A DNA stretch of 64,000 bases from Bradyrhizobium manausense. Lineage in GTDB: Bacteria; Pseudomonadota; Alphaproteobacteria; Rhizobiales; Xanthobacteraceae. The notes below the pieces were generated by a model. That model made no database searches. It was given only the letters and a program-made list of their open reading frames with translations, and was not told the DNA's origin. How positions within the stretch are numbered: position 1 is the first letter of the stretch; every line of letters starts with the position of its first letter. Shown here in pieces: positions 35,712 to 46,100 of the stretch. Location: contig NZ_JAFCJI010000004.1 in the NCBI RefSeq assembly GCF_018131105.1, positions 62,001 to 126,000 of the forward strand, given 5' to 3'. The position numbers and the translations under genes are program-made.

Positions 35712-35774
35712 TTTTAGAACGACTCGATTTGGGGTTTTAGAGCGACTCGATTTCGTTTTAAGAACGACTCGATT
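35712..35774 (+). repeat. Three direct 19-bp repeats at the island's left end
   Basis: TTTTAGAACGACTCGATTT (35712-35730), TTTTAGAGCGACTCGATTT (35735-35753) and TTTTAAGAACGACTCGATT (35756-35774), 23 and 21 bp apart. Number, length and spacing match the TnsB-binding sites of Tn7-like ends. They could instead be operators of the HNH gene 109 bp downstream. Confidence 0.8.
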
Positions 35775-35882
35775 CTATATCTTCCTGTTGCGTTTGACGA
35801 ATTTGGGTCCGATTTTTCAGTCGATTGCCGCGCTCAAAAAAACCGAGGGGGGTCAAAGATTGTTCACGCGGGCAAATTGCAC

Positions 35883-36827
35883 ATGAGCAGAGGCATTCTT
35901 TCCTTCAGTCCGGACCGCGGGGGCTATAGCGATTCGATCGAGCGGTACCATTTTCAGAAAAAGCCCGGAACCCGAGGCTACGTCGACGCCGCAAAAGCGA
36001 TGGTCGGCACTTGGGCGCTAATATACGAGCCCGGCGGAAAGGACGGAAACGGCAGAAAAGTCTACTTGGGCATCGCGCGAGTGACGAGCCTCGAAGAAGG
36101 TCCCGACCAAAACTACTATCTTCATCTCACGGAGCAGCAATTCTTCGACACGCCCGTTCCTCAGCTTGGGCCTGAGGGATATTACGAGAAGCTGCTGCGC
36201 GACATCCCTGCTAGTGCGAGTCCTGGCGCAGTCGGGCGAGAGCTTGTTGGCCGATCGGTTCGACTGATCTCAGACATGGATTTTGCGGCGATCGTGTTTG
36301 ACGGCTTCAAGGAAACGCGAAACCCGCAGAACGCAAAGAAACTTGGAATTCCCCCCTCCGCCGACATCCTAAATCCGCCTAACGATCTCCCCGACGAACG
36401 GGAGTGGTTCTTTCAGCAATTCCAGGCCACCCGGATCGCGCGCGACGCTGCATTCCGAGGCGCAGTCCTGGGGGCTTACGATAATTTTTGCGCCATCAGC
36501 CACCTTCCTGGTCTCGTCAATGGCGGCGGGCGCGTCGAACTCGCCGCTGCCCATATCAAACCCGTCGAGTACGGTGGTCCTGACATCGTTCAGAATGGCT
36601 TCCCACTCACAGGTACAGTGCATTGGATGTTCGACCGGGGCCTTATCACCGTGGATCCGGATGACCGATCGATCGTCGTTGCACACAATAGAGTCCCACC
36701 AGAGTGGCGAGCTGCACTGTTAGATCTTAAGAAGAAGCTTCGCCCGCCGAAGAACGCCTTCGATGCGCCGGCAGAAAAGTACCTCAGGTGGCATAGGCTG
36801 GAGCGGTTCGGAGCATCTCTTACCTAA
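35883..36827 (+). CDS. HNH endonuclease with PUA/EVE-like N-terminal domain
   Basis: 314 residues from ATG 35883. The first ~130 residues (MSRGILSFSPDRGGYSDSIE..., TWALIYEPGGKDGNGRKVYL, GIARVTSLEE...) resemble the PUA/EVE-like fold that reads modified bases. The C-terminal HNH nuclease has CAISHLPGLVNGGGRVELAA, AHIKPVEYGGPDIVQNGFPL and TGTVHWMFDRGLITVD. This architecture is known in restriction endonucleases. Beside a cytosine-C5 methyltransferase it is probably a methylation-sensitive or -dependent restriction enzyme; which one cannot be told. First gene of the defence block. Confidence 0.8.
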   Translation: MSRGILSFSPDRGGYSDSIERYHFQKKPGTRGYVDAAKAMVGTWALIYEPGGKDGNGRKVYLGIARVTSLEEGPDQNYYLHLTEQQFFDTPVPQLGPEGYYEKLLRDIPASASPGAVGRELVGRSVRLISDMDFAAIVFDGFKETRNPQNAKKLGIPPSADILNPPNDLPDEREWFFQQFQATRIARDAAFRGAVLGAYDNFCAISHLPGLVNGGGRVELAAAHIKPVEYGGPDIVQNGFPLTGTVHWMFDRGLITVDPDDRSIVVAHNRVPPEWRAALLDLKKKLRPPKNAFDAPAEKYLRWHRLERFGASLT

Positions 36828-37006
36828 AAGCACATTTCGAGCCTCTGACGGCGCCTGGTTAATTAACCATCTTGAGGCACAATGACTCTGCGCGACGAGC
36901 GCAGGAAGCCGTTCACAACCTCTCGCCCCACGTTGACACTTACACTCTTTCGCCTGAGCTTGATTCGAAGAGCGACGATTTCCCTAGATGCGACTCTGAG
37001 CGAGAT

Positions 37007-38167
37007 ATGCCAAACGCCGTCTCTTTGTTTAGTGGTGCCGGAGGATTCTGCGAGGGCGTTCGTCTCGCAGGGTTCAAGCTGGCATGCGCGGTAGAGATGG
37101 ACAAATACGCCGTCCAAACGCATGGCGCCAATTTCCCTAAGGTGCCGATGTTCAACGGCGACGTGTCGCGCTTTCTGCTTGACGCCCAGCCAGGCGTTCC
37201 TTCCAAGCGCGACCTCATCGAGAGCGACGTCGACCTGGTCTTCGGTGGTCCGCCCTGCCAGGGCTTCAGCCAGATCGGCCCGCGCGACCTGAAGGACCCC
37301 CGGAACCTCCTTTACCTGGAATTCGCGAGAGTGCTGAAGGCACTCAAGCCGAAGGTTTTCGTAATGGAAAACGTCCCGAACATGGTCGCAATGAAAAACG
37401 GCCATTTCCGAGACCTTATACTTTCGGCTCTGAGGGGCGCTGGGTATCGCAACACCGTACTGATCCCTTTGACGGCGTCGCAGTTCGGCGTGCCGCAGCA
37501 TCGCCGACGCGTGTTCTTTGTTGGGACGCGAGACGATCTGGCAGCGTCGGATGATCTGGCCGCACAATTCCTGCGCTATCTGGATTCCAGCCGCAGCGAA
37601 CGTGAGATCACTGTCCACGAGGCCATCTCAGATCTCCCACGCTCCGTTTCCCTGGATGACGGCCCGCTTCCGTACCCGAAGCTCCGCCTGAAGAACCCCT
37701 CCGATTTCCAGCGCGCCATGCGCCTCGACTTTGACAGCCCTCTCGTACCGAAACCGTGGAAGTCCGCGAATTTGAAGGGCAAGCGATCCCTGCTGAACCA
37801 TCATACTAAGGGCATCGAAAGCCGCAGAAAGCGCATCGTAAAGGCGCTCAAGCCCGGAGCCGACGGAGACTCACTGCCGAAATCGCTCTGGAATGGATCA
37901 CGCGCCTACAAATGGCGCCGACTTCATCCCGACGAGCCGTCCTACACCATCCTGGCGCACATGCAGCGGGACCTTTCTGAGTGGATCCATCCGAAGCATG
38001 ACCGCTGGATCACCGTCCGCGAAGCCGCGAGACTGCAGTCTTTCCACGATGGGTTTGTCTTCTTGGGTAGCGAGCGCCAGCAGCTGAAGCAGGTGGGCAA
38101 CGCCGTCCCGCCCCTGCTTGGATACGCCGTGGCGTCCGCCGCCAAGAAACTGCTGCGGGCCATGTGA
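37007..38167 (+). CDS. DNA (cytosine-5) methyltransferase, DruM-like
   Basis: 386 residues from MPNAVSLFSGAGGFCEGVRL; upstream in-frame extension lacks an ATG and precedes the conserved motif I, so the start at 37007 is preferred. Motif IV has the catalytic Cys in VFGGPPCQGFSQIGPRDLKD; ENVPNMVAMKN is motif VI, SQFGVPQHRRRVFFVGTR motif VIII, and RLQSFHDGFVF with QVGNAVPPLLGYAVA motifs IX-X. The target-recognition region lies at about 215-310. Sequence specificity unknown. A cytosine methylase heads Druantia type II loci, and the Vsr gene at the other end of the block would repair deamination of its product. Confidence 0.9.
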   Translation: MPNAVSLFSGAGGFCEGVRLAGFKLACAVEMDKYAVQTHGANFPKVPMFNGDVSRFLLDAQPGVPSKRDLIESDVDLVFGGPPCQGFSQIGPRDLKDPRNLLYLEFARVLKALKPKVFVMENVPNMVAMKNGHFRDLILSALRGAGYRNTVLIPLTASQFGVPQHRRRVFFVGTRDDLAASDDLAAQFLRYLDSSRSEREITVHEAISDLPRSVSLDDGPLPYPKLRLKNPSDFQRAMRLDFDSPLVPKPWKSANLKGKRSLLNHHTKGIESRRKRIVKALKPGADGDSLPKSLWNGSRAYKWRRLHPDEPSYTILAHMQRDLSEWIHPKHDRWITVREAARLQSFHDGFVFLGSERQQLKQVGNAVPPLLGYAVASAAKKLLRAM

Positions 38168-38367
38168 GTTCGCCGCAGCCAGCACGGACTTTCCCAAAGC
38201 TGCGAATCCTTGAATCTTGGCTTTGTCCTCATACTTTTGAATCAAATCACAAAAACCGAGTTGCCGGTCGTTTCCGCGCGTGTGTAAGTTAGATTGCAAC
38301 TAAACAAAGAGTTTCGGGGCTGGGGCGAATGTTGAAGGCTGCAGAGTAGCGGGTCCGGTGACGGGTA

Positions 38368-41300
38368 ATGATCATCCTCGATCCCGCTCAAGCTCTTGCA
38401 CTGCGCAAATCTCTCTCAGGCCCCGTCGAGGTCACGGGCCGAGGCGGGACGGGCAAGTCTGTGCTCGCAAACGTTATCGCTTCGGAAACGGCCCGCTCGG
38501 GCAAGCGCTGCCTGCTGGTCGGGGCAAGCCATATCCTTGAACGGCCGCTCGGCTTCGGTTTCGTCCGCGAGATCCATCGAATCCTTTCGGACCGCACGCG
38601 ACTTGACTATGCTCACGGACCAGCCGGCGCCGTAACGCCTCCGCCCAGTGCCGTCGAAGCGCGGATTCGCTCAAATCCTGAGGCCGCTCGCGCCGCGGCT
38701 CTCATTCTCGGCAAAGCGCAGGAAATCGCAAAGGCGCACAACCTTTCGCTCGACGAGATAGAAGGCAGTGCCGCTGCGGGGCGCGGCCCTTCTGCGAGTG
38801 CAGTGACGACGCTCTCTTTGGCGGCTCAGGACGCATCTCGCCTCGCCAACGTATTGTGGACCGGCAACGCCCGAGCCGGCCGGACCTTCAAGGATGTCGA
38901 CAGCGTCATAGCGGGCGGAGCGGTGGAGGTGCCTCCAGACGATGAGGTCCTCGGTCTGATCCTCTCCAGCGACCGGGATTACGAAGCCGGCCTGGCCAAG
39001 ATCGTATTGGAACAGCAGGAGGCGGACGAGGAGAGTTCGGTCTCGAAATCCGTGGCAAGCCTTCTTCGCCCGCGGTCCTCCGACCAGACCATTGCGGAGT
39101 ATCAGAGACATGCGGCCTTCATGGCGCGAACGATTAGCGCGGCTATCTCGCTGATCCGGCGACACGGATCCTTGACGGCGGCCCTCGCAGCAAGCAATGG
39201 AAACGACGCTTCAAAGGCGATCGAATACTTCATGCGCATGAGGCCTGACCAGGCGGCCAGCGCAGCTGTTCGGACTTTCGAAGCCGCCTTGCAAGACTAC
39301 CGCCACGACAGCGCCCTGCTCGAGCCACTTCTGCCTCAGTTTGGAAGCCGACGTATCGGCAGCTTCAGCGTCTCGCCCGCGTCTCAGAGCCGGACGCGTC
39401 CGGATGTCGGAAAACTGATTCAGATGCTGCGGGAGGCACGATATGCCTCCAAGCACCTGCACGGCCATCTGGCTACCCTCCGCGCGTCGCTGCCCAAAAC
39501 GATTTTTGAACGGCTTCTCAGCACTCCGATCGAGGATGCCTCGACAGTCCTGAGCACGACTGGTGGACCGGACCCCCGCTCGAAAGCCGCCGACGAAGCG
39601 AGGCAACTCCGAGAACTCTTCACGAGCACCGGCTTTGGTGATCCGTTCAACGCTCCTGACGACTTTGTTCAGCAGGTCGAACGGATTTCTGGCGACCCCA
39701 AACAAGCGGACGATCCGCCGAGCAGCACGTCCTATAGTCCTGGCGTACTGGACCTGCTGCTCGACCTGACAGCGCTTACCAATCGTGAAGGGAGCGCCGA
39801 ATGGCCATCGGCTGTGACGCTGGCAAAAACTCCAGAAGAGGCGCGGACCGCGATCGCAGACGGCAAGTTTGACGTCGTAGTCATCGACGATGCGTCCAGC
39901 TTTCCATCCGAGCTCCTGAGGCAAATCGAGGCGACCCGACCGATAGTGCACAGCCTGGGCGTGGACGAGCATGACGGGACGACATCGCTCGAGATTCCGC
40001 ACCGGCAAGTAGATGCCGACGTCGCTGCCGCAGCGACTGGCGCACCGAACCGCTGGCTGGGACAACCTAATGGTTTCGGAGTCCTGGTACGTGCCGAACA
40101 CGACCTGACCATAGATGACTTGTCGGCCAGCGCCGGCTTGCTGGCCATGGCGCTGCGCGAACAAGGATGCGGCGCATCGGCCTTCGGCGATAAGCCGGCG
40201 GACGTCGTCATCGGGGCGTTTGACGAACTCGATGATGCCGGTCTCGCGGCCTTGGCCGAACGGGCCGGACGCGGCGTAGTCGCGCTATGCCGAAAGGACG
40301 CACGGTCTTCCTCCGCCTCGGCAATCTTGCCGCAATCGGCGGACGTCCACGCGGCTCAGGCCTTGGGATGGAAAATCGAGCGTGCATCGGCCGAGGGGAC
40401 CGCTCTGGAGAAAGACGGGCGCCTTGCCGTGCTCGTCGACGAGCGCGCGGTTCTGTCCTCGCACGATGAAACAGTCTCTGATGTCGTCCGTCGGCTCAAA
40501 GAGCTTGGTTGGGACCCGATCGTGGCGTGGAATGAGACGGAACGAGACCGCTCAGAACTTGTCCAGTTGCTAACCACGCGCGCACGGCCCAGCGTGGAAA
40601 ATCATTTCAGGAAGTTCGCTCAAGAATTCGATCTCAAACCGACGCCCTCGCCCGGCGGCGGGCCAGGTGCGGATCGTGCGGACGACGCAACTGCTTCCGC
40701 CACCATCAGTGGCCCGGAGACACAGGCCTCGACTGGCAACGAAGCCGCTGCCCCAGAGGTGACCGGCGCGATTGAAGCGGACCTTCCAACGGCGGACGAT
40801 CGACTCGCGACGACCCCGCTGGATCCGCTGCCTCACGCGGCCGATGATACCCCCGCCACCTCTCCGGATGAAACGCAGCAGTTCGCCGAGCGCGAGAGTG
40901 CTTCCGCTGAGGGGCCCGCGCGCCAAACCGAGAAGGCGGGCGCCGTGGAGGCTGAAGCGCAGGTCGAAAGCGACGACGGAACGCCAACACCGGCGCCCTC
41001 GCGACCTCAAGCCGTCTTCCGTGACAGAAGAGGATCTCAAAGGCCGGCCGCCCAAAAAGACACAGACGAGCCGCGCCGCGAACGCCGAACCGCTCGCGTT
41101 CGCCAAACCGATGCCAGGCTGCGGCTTATCGTCGATCCGATAAGAAAGCGCGTCGCGCTGGCGGTCGTGCCCCTCAAGCCGGAAGGATTTCCTGAGGAGG
41201 CCAATATTGAAGGATCGTCGGTGCTGGCCTGCGGCGACACGCGCTATGACGATATCGATCTGCAGTGGACGAATGGACTGCTAGATTGCGAATTTCGACT

Positions 41301-42309
41301 GAAAGACGAGATGCAGCAACTCGAGTGGATACGGGGTGCGCGACGCTTCCATCTCTTCACTGCTCTGTCAGGCGAACCAGATTTGATGTCGATTTCGGCG
41401 GCGCCGCTGGCCGGCAACTGTGTCATTGTTTGCCGCGAGAGAGATGTCGAAGCGATCACGACGACTGCGGCCCAGACCGGATCCCCGGGGCTCGTCCAAC
41501 TGGCGAATTACGAAGGCATTCCGTCCGAGTGGGTGGTCCTCGAAGGTTACTCGCCGGTCCAAGCTCTCTCGGATCCACCTGAGTGGCTCAAGCCGCTGGA
41601 TCCTGGCGCCAGCATCGACATCACATTTTCCGACGGAATCGAAATCCGCAGCGCCACCTATGCGGAAGGGGGTGCACCTCTCATTCGGATCTCGGGAATG
41701 CCTGAAAATTGTCAGGTGTTCATCGACGACGCGCAAGCGGAAAAGCAAAATGACGAAAGCTGGATCGCCCCTGGATGGGACACCCCGGGGCAGCACCGCG
41801 TCATCGTAATTCCCGGGTCTTCGCGAAGCTACAACATCCTGTCCGATCCTGCTCTTGGCGGCGGCTGGGAGCCGTGGATAGCCCATGACGCGCTTAGCCC
41901 GATCGTGGCCGGTTCAGCCGGCGTCTGCGGCGCGATGGTCTACTGCCCGGACGGGCGAACTGTGCTCGCTACCCAACCAGCGTCGAGTGTGACGGCGCTC
42001 GGTTCGCAGCACGAAATCCAATCGCTGGCGCGACGCAAAGATGCGCCGGCGGCACTGGCCGTCCTCTCGTTCGATCCGCTATTCGCGGTCCTTTCATCCG
42101 GCGGACGGAGAGGCAACAACACGATCTTGGCACTCGATTCGCCAGGAGCTTCCATTACCCACAAGCCGCGAAAGCGCGATGACCGCTGGGTCGCCACGAT
42201 CCGGGACATGGCCGCTCGACGGGTCCCCATCAGGCCGGAAACGGCTGCCGCCAAGGCTGCGTGGCGCTCAATCACCAAGGAGGCCAGGCGCTGGAGGCGA
42301 ATCCGATGA
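38368..42309 (+). CDS. Large P-loop defence protein, candidate DruF
   Basis: 1,313 residues. N-terminal Walker A GRGGTGKS at 24-31 and a Walker B-like DVVVIDDASSFPSELL near residue 510 indicate a helicase-like or UvrD-type NTPase with a long helical insert between. Residues about 760-910 are a low-complexity Ala/Pro/Glu/Thr linker. The C-terminal 400 residues (from RLRLIVDPIRKRVALAVVPL) are beta-rich with no recognised fold. Its last four bases overlap the next ATG. The position between a C5 methylase and a small gene leading to a DUF1998 helicase matches DruF of Druantia type II; assignment is by synteny only. Confidence 0.65.
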   Translation: MIILDPAQALALRKSLSGPVEVTGRGGTGKSVLANVIASETARSGKRCLLVGASHILERPLGFGFVREIHRILSDRTRLDYAHGPAGAVTPPPSAVEARIRSNPEAARAAALILGKAQEIAKAHNLSLDEIEGSAAAGRGPSASAVTTLSLAAQDASRLANVLWTGNARAGRTFKDVDSVIAGGAVEVPPDDEVLGLILSSDRDYEAGLAKIVLEQQEADEESSVSKSVASLLRPRSSDQTIAEYQRHAAFMARTISAAISLIRRHGSLTAALAASNGNDASKAIEYFMRMRPDQAASAAVRTFEAALQDYRHDSALLEPLLPQFGSRRIGSFSVSPASQSRTRPDVGKLIQMLREARYASKHLHGHLATLRASLPKTIFERLLSTPIEDASTVLSTTGGPDPRSKAADEARQLRELFTSTGFGDPFNAPDDFVQQVERISGDPKQADDPPSSTSYSPGVLDLLLDLTALTNREGSAEWPSAVTLAKTPEEARTAIADGKFDVVVIDDASSFPSELLRQIEATRPIVHSLGVDEHDGTTSLEIPHRQVDADVAAAATGAPNRWLGQPNGFGVLVRAEHDLTIDDLSASAGLLAMALREQGCGASAFGDKPADVVIGAFDELDDAGLAALAERAGRGVVALCRKDARSSSASAILPQSADVHAAQALGWKIERASAEGTALEKDGRLAVLVDERAVLSSHDETVSDVVRRLKELGWDPIVAWNETERDRSELVQLLTTRARPSVENHFRKFAQEFDLKPTPSPGGGPGADRADDATASATISGPETQASTGNEAAAPEVTGAIEADLPTADDRLATTPLDPLPHAADDTPATSPDETQQFAERESASAEGPARQTEKAGAVEAEAQVESDDGTPTPAPSRPQAVFRDRRGSQRPAAQKDTDEPRRERRTARVRQTDARLRLIVDPIRKRVALAVVPLKPEGFPEEANIEGSSVLACGDTRYDDIDLQWTNGLLDCEFRLKDEMQQLEWIRGARRFHLFTALSGEPDLMSISAAPLAGNCVIVCRERDVEAITTTAAQTGSPGLVQLANYEGIPSEWVVLEGYSPVQALSDPPEWLKPLDPGASIDITFSDGIEIRSATYAEGGAPLIRISGMPENCQVFIDDAQAEKQNDESWIAPGWDTPGQHRVIVIPGSSRSYNILSDPALGGGWEPWIAHDALSPIVAGSAGVCGAMVYCPDGRTVLATQPASSVTALGSQHEIQSLARRKDAPAALAVLSFDPLFAVLSSGGRRGNNTILALDSPGASITHKPRKRDDRWVATIRDMAARRVPIRPETAAAKAAWRSITKEARRWRRIR

Positions 42310-43175
42310 CGGACCGTCTCCTCGAATGGCTTTCCTATCGCGGACGCGGCAAGGTGAACGATCTTCCCTCTCACCTGAGGCCGGAAAGCCGCCCATATCG
42401 TGTCATCACCGACCTGGCCGTCCTTGGCCACATCGAGCAGCATGACGACGTCTGGCGCGTCGCGCCGCCGGTGCTCGCGTCGCTTGGCGACGGTTCAGAA
42501 GAGAATGCATCGGCCGTACTTTGCGGAGCGAGAACCCGAGGCCTGATCGATAGGCTGACTACGGCGTGCGCCGTGCACAATGCCACGCTCAACCGCATCC
42601 CGCAAAACAGGCGGCCAGACTGCATCCTGGTGAATGCCCCCACGACGGCTGAACTGTGCTCCGTCGCGGCGGATACCGCGCTCAATTGGCAGCGGGACGC
42701 TGCGTTCACACTCTTGGCCAGCCTCCCCACGATTGCTTCCTGGCCTCGCAGGAACTGCCAGATGGTGTCTGGGAGGGTCGAAGGCGTGCGCCGGTTCTCC
42801 AAATCGAAACTGCTATGGGTGCCGTCTACTCTGGAGGAAAGCCAGCAAGCGGATCGCGGACTGTTCCTCATCAAGAGGGATTACGACAGCATCGCCCTGC
42901 TTAAGACTGCGACGGATTCCCAATCGGAGATCGACCTGGCGGCAGGCCGGCTCGCTGTGGCTGAAGGCGCGAGGGCGCTTCATATCGACTTCAAGTCCCA
43001 ATCTCTGCGCATTCCCTGGACGCTGAGTCCACCGGTGCTTATCTCAAGAGCGCTGGCTCTCTGTTCGGGCCAATTGCCGGAGGTGTGGCGTGAACGAAAA
43101 GAACTGGTTTTCCGCGGAGTGACCAGCCGAATGGCGCGGCTTGCGACCGCAGTGCTTGGATTGAGGGTGGCATGA
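42306..43175 (+). CDS. Defence-block protein, candidate DruG
   Basis: 289 residues. ATGA overlaps couple it to both neighbours. The N-terminus (MTDRLLEWLSYRGRGKVNDL, RVITDLAVLGHIEQHDDVWR) reads as a winged helix; the rest (LCGARTRGLIDRLTTACAVH, CQMVSGRVEGVRRFSKSKLL) has no recognised motif and no catalytic signature. It occupies the DruG slot between DruF-like and DruE genes. Function unknown. Confidence 0.6.
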   Translation: MTDRLLEWLSYRGRGKVNDLPSHLRPESRPYRVITDLAVLGHIEQHDDVWRVAPPVLASLGDGSEENASAVLCGARTRGLIDRLTTACAVHNATLNRIPQNRRPDCILVNAPTTAELCSVAADTALNWQRDAAFTLLASLPTIASWPRRNCQMVSGRVEGVRRFSKSKLLWVPSTLEESQQADRGLFLIKRDYDSIALLKTATDSQSEIDLAAGRLAVAEGARALHIDFKSQSLRIPWTLSPPVLISRALALCSGQLPEVWRERKELVFRGVTSRMARLATAVLGLRVA

Positions 43176-46100
43176 CCGACGCAATGGCCGTCTTTCGCGG
43201 ACTGAAAGAAGCCTATCTCCGCTACTTCGACAGCCCGTTCGACCTCAGATTCGATGAACTCGTGGAGGAGCGGCGCGCTCTCCTCGACCGCGACGGCGTG
43301 CTCTACCGTGATCCGCTCATCGAGCCGCAGCCTCCGTACATCGGAAGTCGCCATGACGTCGTAGCGGCAGCGTCGGCCGCCCTCAGCGGCGCAGCTGGCT
43401 GGTCGCCGCAGGCTATCGCGGACTTGGGACAGTTCGCTGCAACGGGCCTGTTCAGCACAACGGGCGCCGCGCCCATCGAATTGTATCGTCATCAGGTGGA
43501 GATGCTGCAAATATCGTCGGCAGAGCGCCGGGATGCAGTGATCTTGACGGGCACCGGATCCGGCAAAACAGAGTCCATCTACCTTCCGGTGTTCGCATCC
43601 CTCATCCGAGAATCCATGAACTGGCCCGAGGCGCCTGCGGCCCCCAGGAACGACTGGTGGGACATGACACCGCAGCCTGGCCAAGGAGCTAGAACCCGCC
43701 ATCCCCGGATCGGTCAGCGCGCTCACGAACAGGGTGCGAGGCTTCCCGGCGTCCGTGCACTGGTGATGTATCCGCTCAATGCCTTGGCGGAAGATCAGAT
43801 GACGCGCCTGCGGCAGTCTCTCGACAGCAACGCAGTTCGCGATTGGCTGAGAAACAATCGCAAGGGCAACCGGTTTTGGTTCGGCCGCTACATCGGCTCG
43901 ACACCCGTTCCCGGAAGACCGTCTAGCGATGACGCCGTCAACAGGCTGAGGGACGCGATGAAGAAGCTCGCCGAGACGGCGAGAACAGCGCGAGCAGCGG
44001 GGCACGGCGACGCCGAACGGTTCTTCCCTCGTCTCGATGGCGGCGAGATGTGGAGCCGCTGGGACATGCAGGATGCGCCGCCGGACATCTTGGTGACGAA
44101 CTACAGCATGCTCAACATCATGCTGATGCGAGACGTCGAAACGCCGATCTTTGCGAGCACGCGCGACTGGCTCGCGAGCAGCCCCGAAAACGTCTTCCAT
44201 CTCGTTGTCGACGAACTGCACTCCTACCGAGGCACTCCCGGCACCGAAGTCGCGTATATCATCCGCGTTCTCCTCGATCGCATCGGTCTGCATCCTGATC
44301 ATCCGCAACTGCGGATACTCGCTTCGAGCGCCTCGCTCGGATCCGACGACGTAAAGGCCCAAGAATATCTGAGCCAGTTCTTCGGCACCTCTCGAGCCTT
44401 TGGGTTCGTGCGCGGAGGCGCAACGCCTATCCCGGCGGGCGCGATCGGGCGACTTCGCGGACTCGCGGGGACCTTCGCCCAACTTGGCCAGGCCATAGAG
44501 GCAGACGTCGAGGCCGACATTAACGATAGCATCGACTCGCTGAGCGACGCGTCCGGCTCGCCCCGACCGTCAGCAACACTCTCTTTGGAAAACCGGCTGG
44601 GCGAGGCGCTGGGGGTTGCGGGCATTCCCGATGCCGTCAGAGCGGCATGCAATAGCGGGTCCGACGAGCAACCCGTTGTGCGGCCCCTCACCCCGGGGCG
44701 CATCGGCGCCCGCTTGTTCCCCGAAGCTGAACCCCACGTCGCAGCCTCGGCCGGGCAGGGTATAGTCTCTTCGCTGGCCCTAGCCCGCAATGGCGCCGGA
44801 GCACCGCTGCTCCCGCTTCGCGAACATGTATTCTTCCGGAACGTGCAGGGAATTTGGGCCTGCACAAATCCCGGCTGCACAGGAGTGACCCGCGTCGAAG
44901 CGGACATCCCAGTAGGCAAGTTATTCGACCGGGCCGTGACGACCTGCCAATGTGGTTCGCGCGTCTTGGAAATGCTGTATTGCGAGCCGTGCGGCGACGT
45001 ATTCCTGGGCGGCTACAAGCGCGACCTTCGCAACAATGCCTGGTCTCTCGTTCCTGACGATCCGAACATCGAGAAGGCGCCGGATCACTCGGCCAGCGAC
45101 CGCACATACTTCAACTACGCTGTTTACTGGCCGTCTCGAACGGCGGCAGGCCTCCGAGCGCCTCAGAAGGATCATTGGGATCAAGATGGAGTCAGAAGAA
45201 GCTGGCATAGGGCGCGCTACGACCACCTCACAGGCGAACTCGAACTCGCGCGAAATCAGCAAAGCGCGACCGGATGGATCTACTATGTCAAGCGTCTCCA
45301 TGAACCAAACGCTGCGGTTGTTGCACTAACTACCCCGTCTGCCCAAAACGAACGGCCCGCCGTATGTCCTCGATGCGAAGCCAATTGGGCCAAACTCGCG
45401 AGCGCTGCTCCGATACGCACGCAGCGCACGGGTTTTCAGAAAACCGCGCAGGTTTTGACCGACGCGCTTTTGAGAGAGATAGCCCCCGTCACCGAGGGGG
45501 CGGATCATGCCGTCGAGGATTCCAGGCGCAAGCTCGTCCTGTTTTCTGACAGCCGACAGGATGCCGCGAAACTAGCGGTCGGCGTGGCGAAGTCCCACTG
45601 GCTCGACGCCATGCGACAGGTGCTGGTCGAAGGAGTGTCGGACGAAGCTCGTGGCATCTTGGCTTTCGACCGGCGCCTACGGATGGAAGCCTTGACCGCT
45701 GAAGAAGAAAGGCTTGCCGACGCGTTTGCCGCCGCCCGACAGGAAGCGGCCAGCGCAATGATGGCCGTCCAACTTGGTCAAGGAGCACGGCCTTCGCGCC
45801 TCGGCGGTTATACGAACCAAGCCCTCAAGGACAAAGTGCTGGCCGAGGCACGCGACGGTGTGCTCCCCATCCGGAGCATGCAGGATCAGGCGGAGCGCAA
45901 ACTCCTCGCGAACGGCATGAACCCAGGCGGCGTCGATCGAAGCGTCACCTGGACGGATCTCGATCACCAAACCGGCGACTGGCCCCGTCTGTTCGACTGG
46001 CAACTAGATCCCCCTGCCTTCAAGCAGGTCCTCACTCCGGACGAGATCGAGCATCGGCGGAGGATCGGCAACGCCGAGCGTGAGGCTATTGCCGAGTCGA

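Noticed and set aside
35712..35725. The 13-base word TTTAGAACGACTC occurs both in the island end repeats and in the ICE-like site at 20382.
   Set aside because: A single 13-base match is expected by chance in a window of this size, and the flanking bases and the repeat structure differ.
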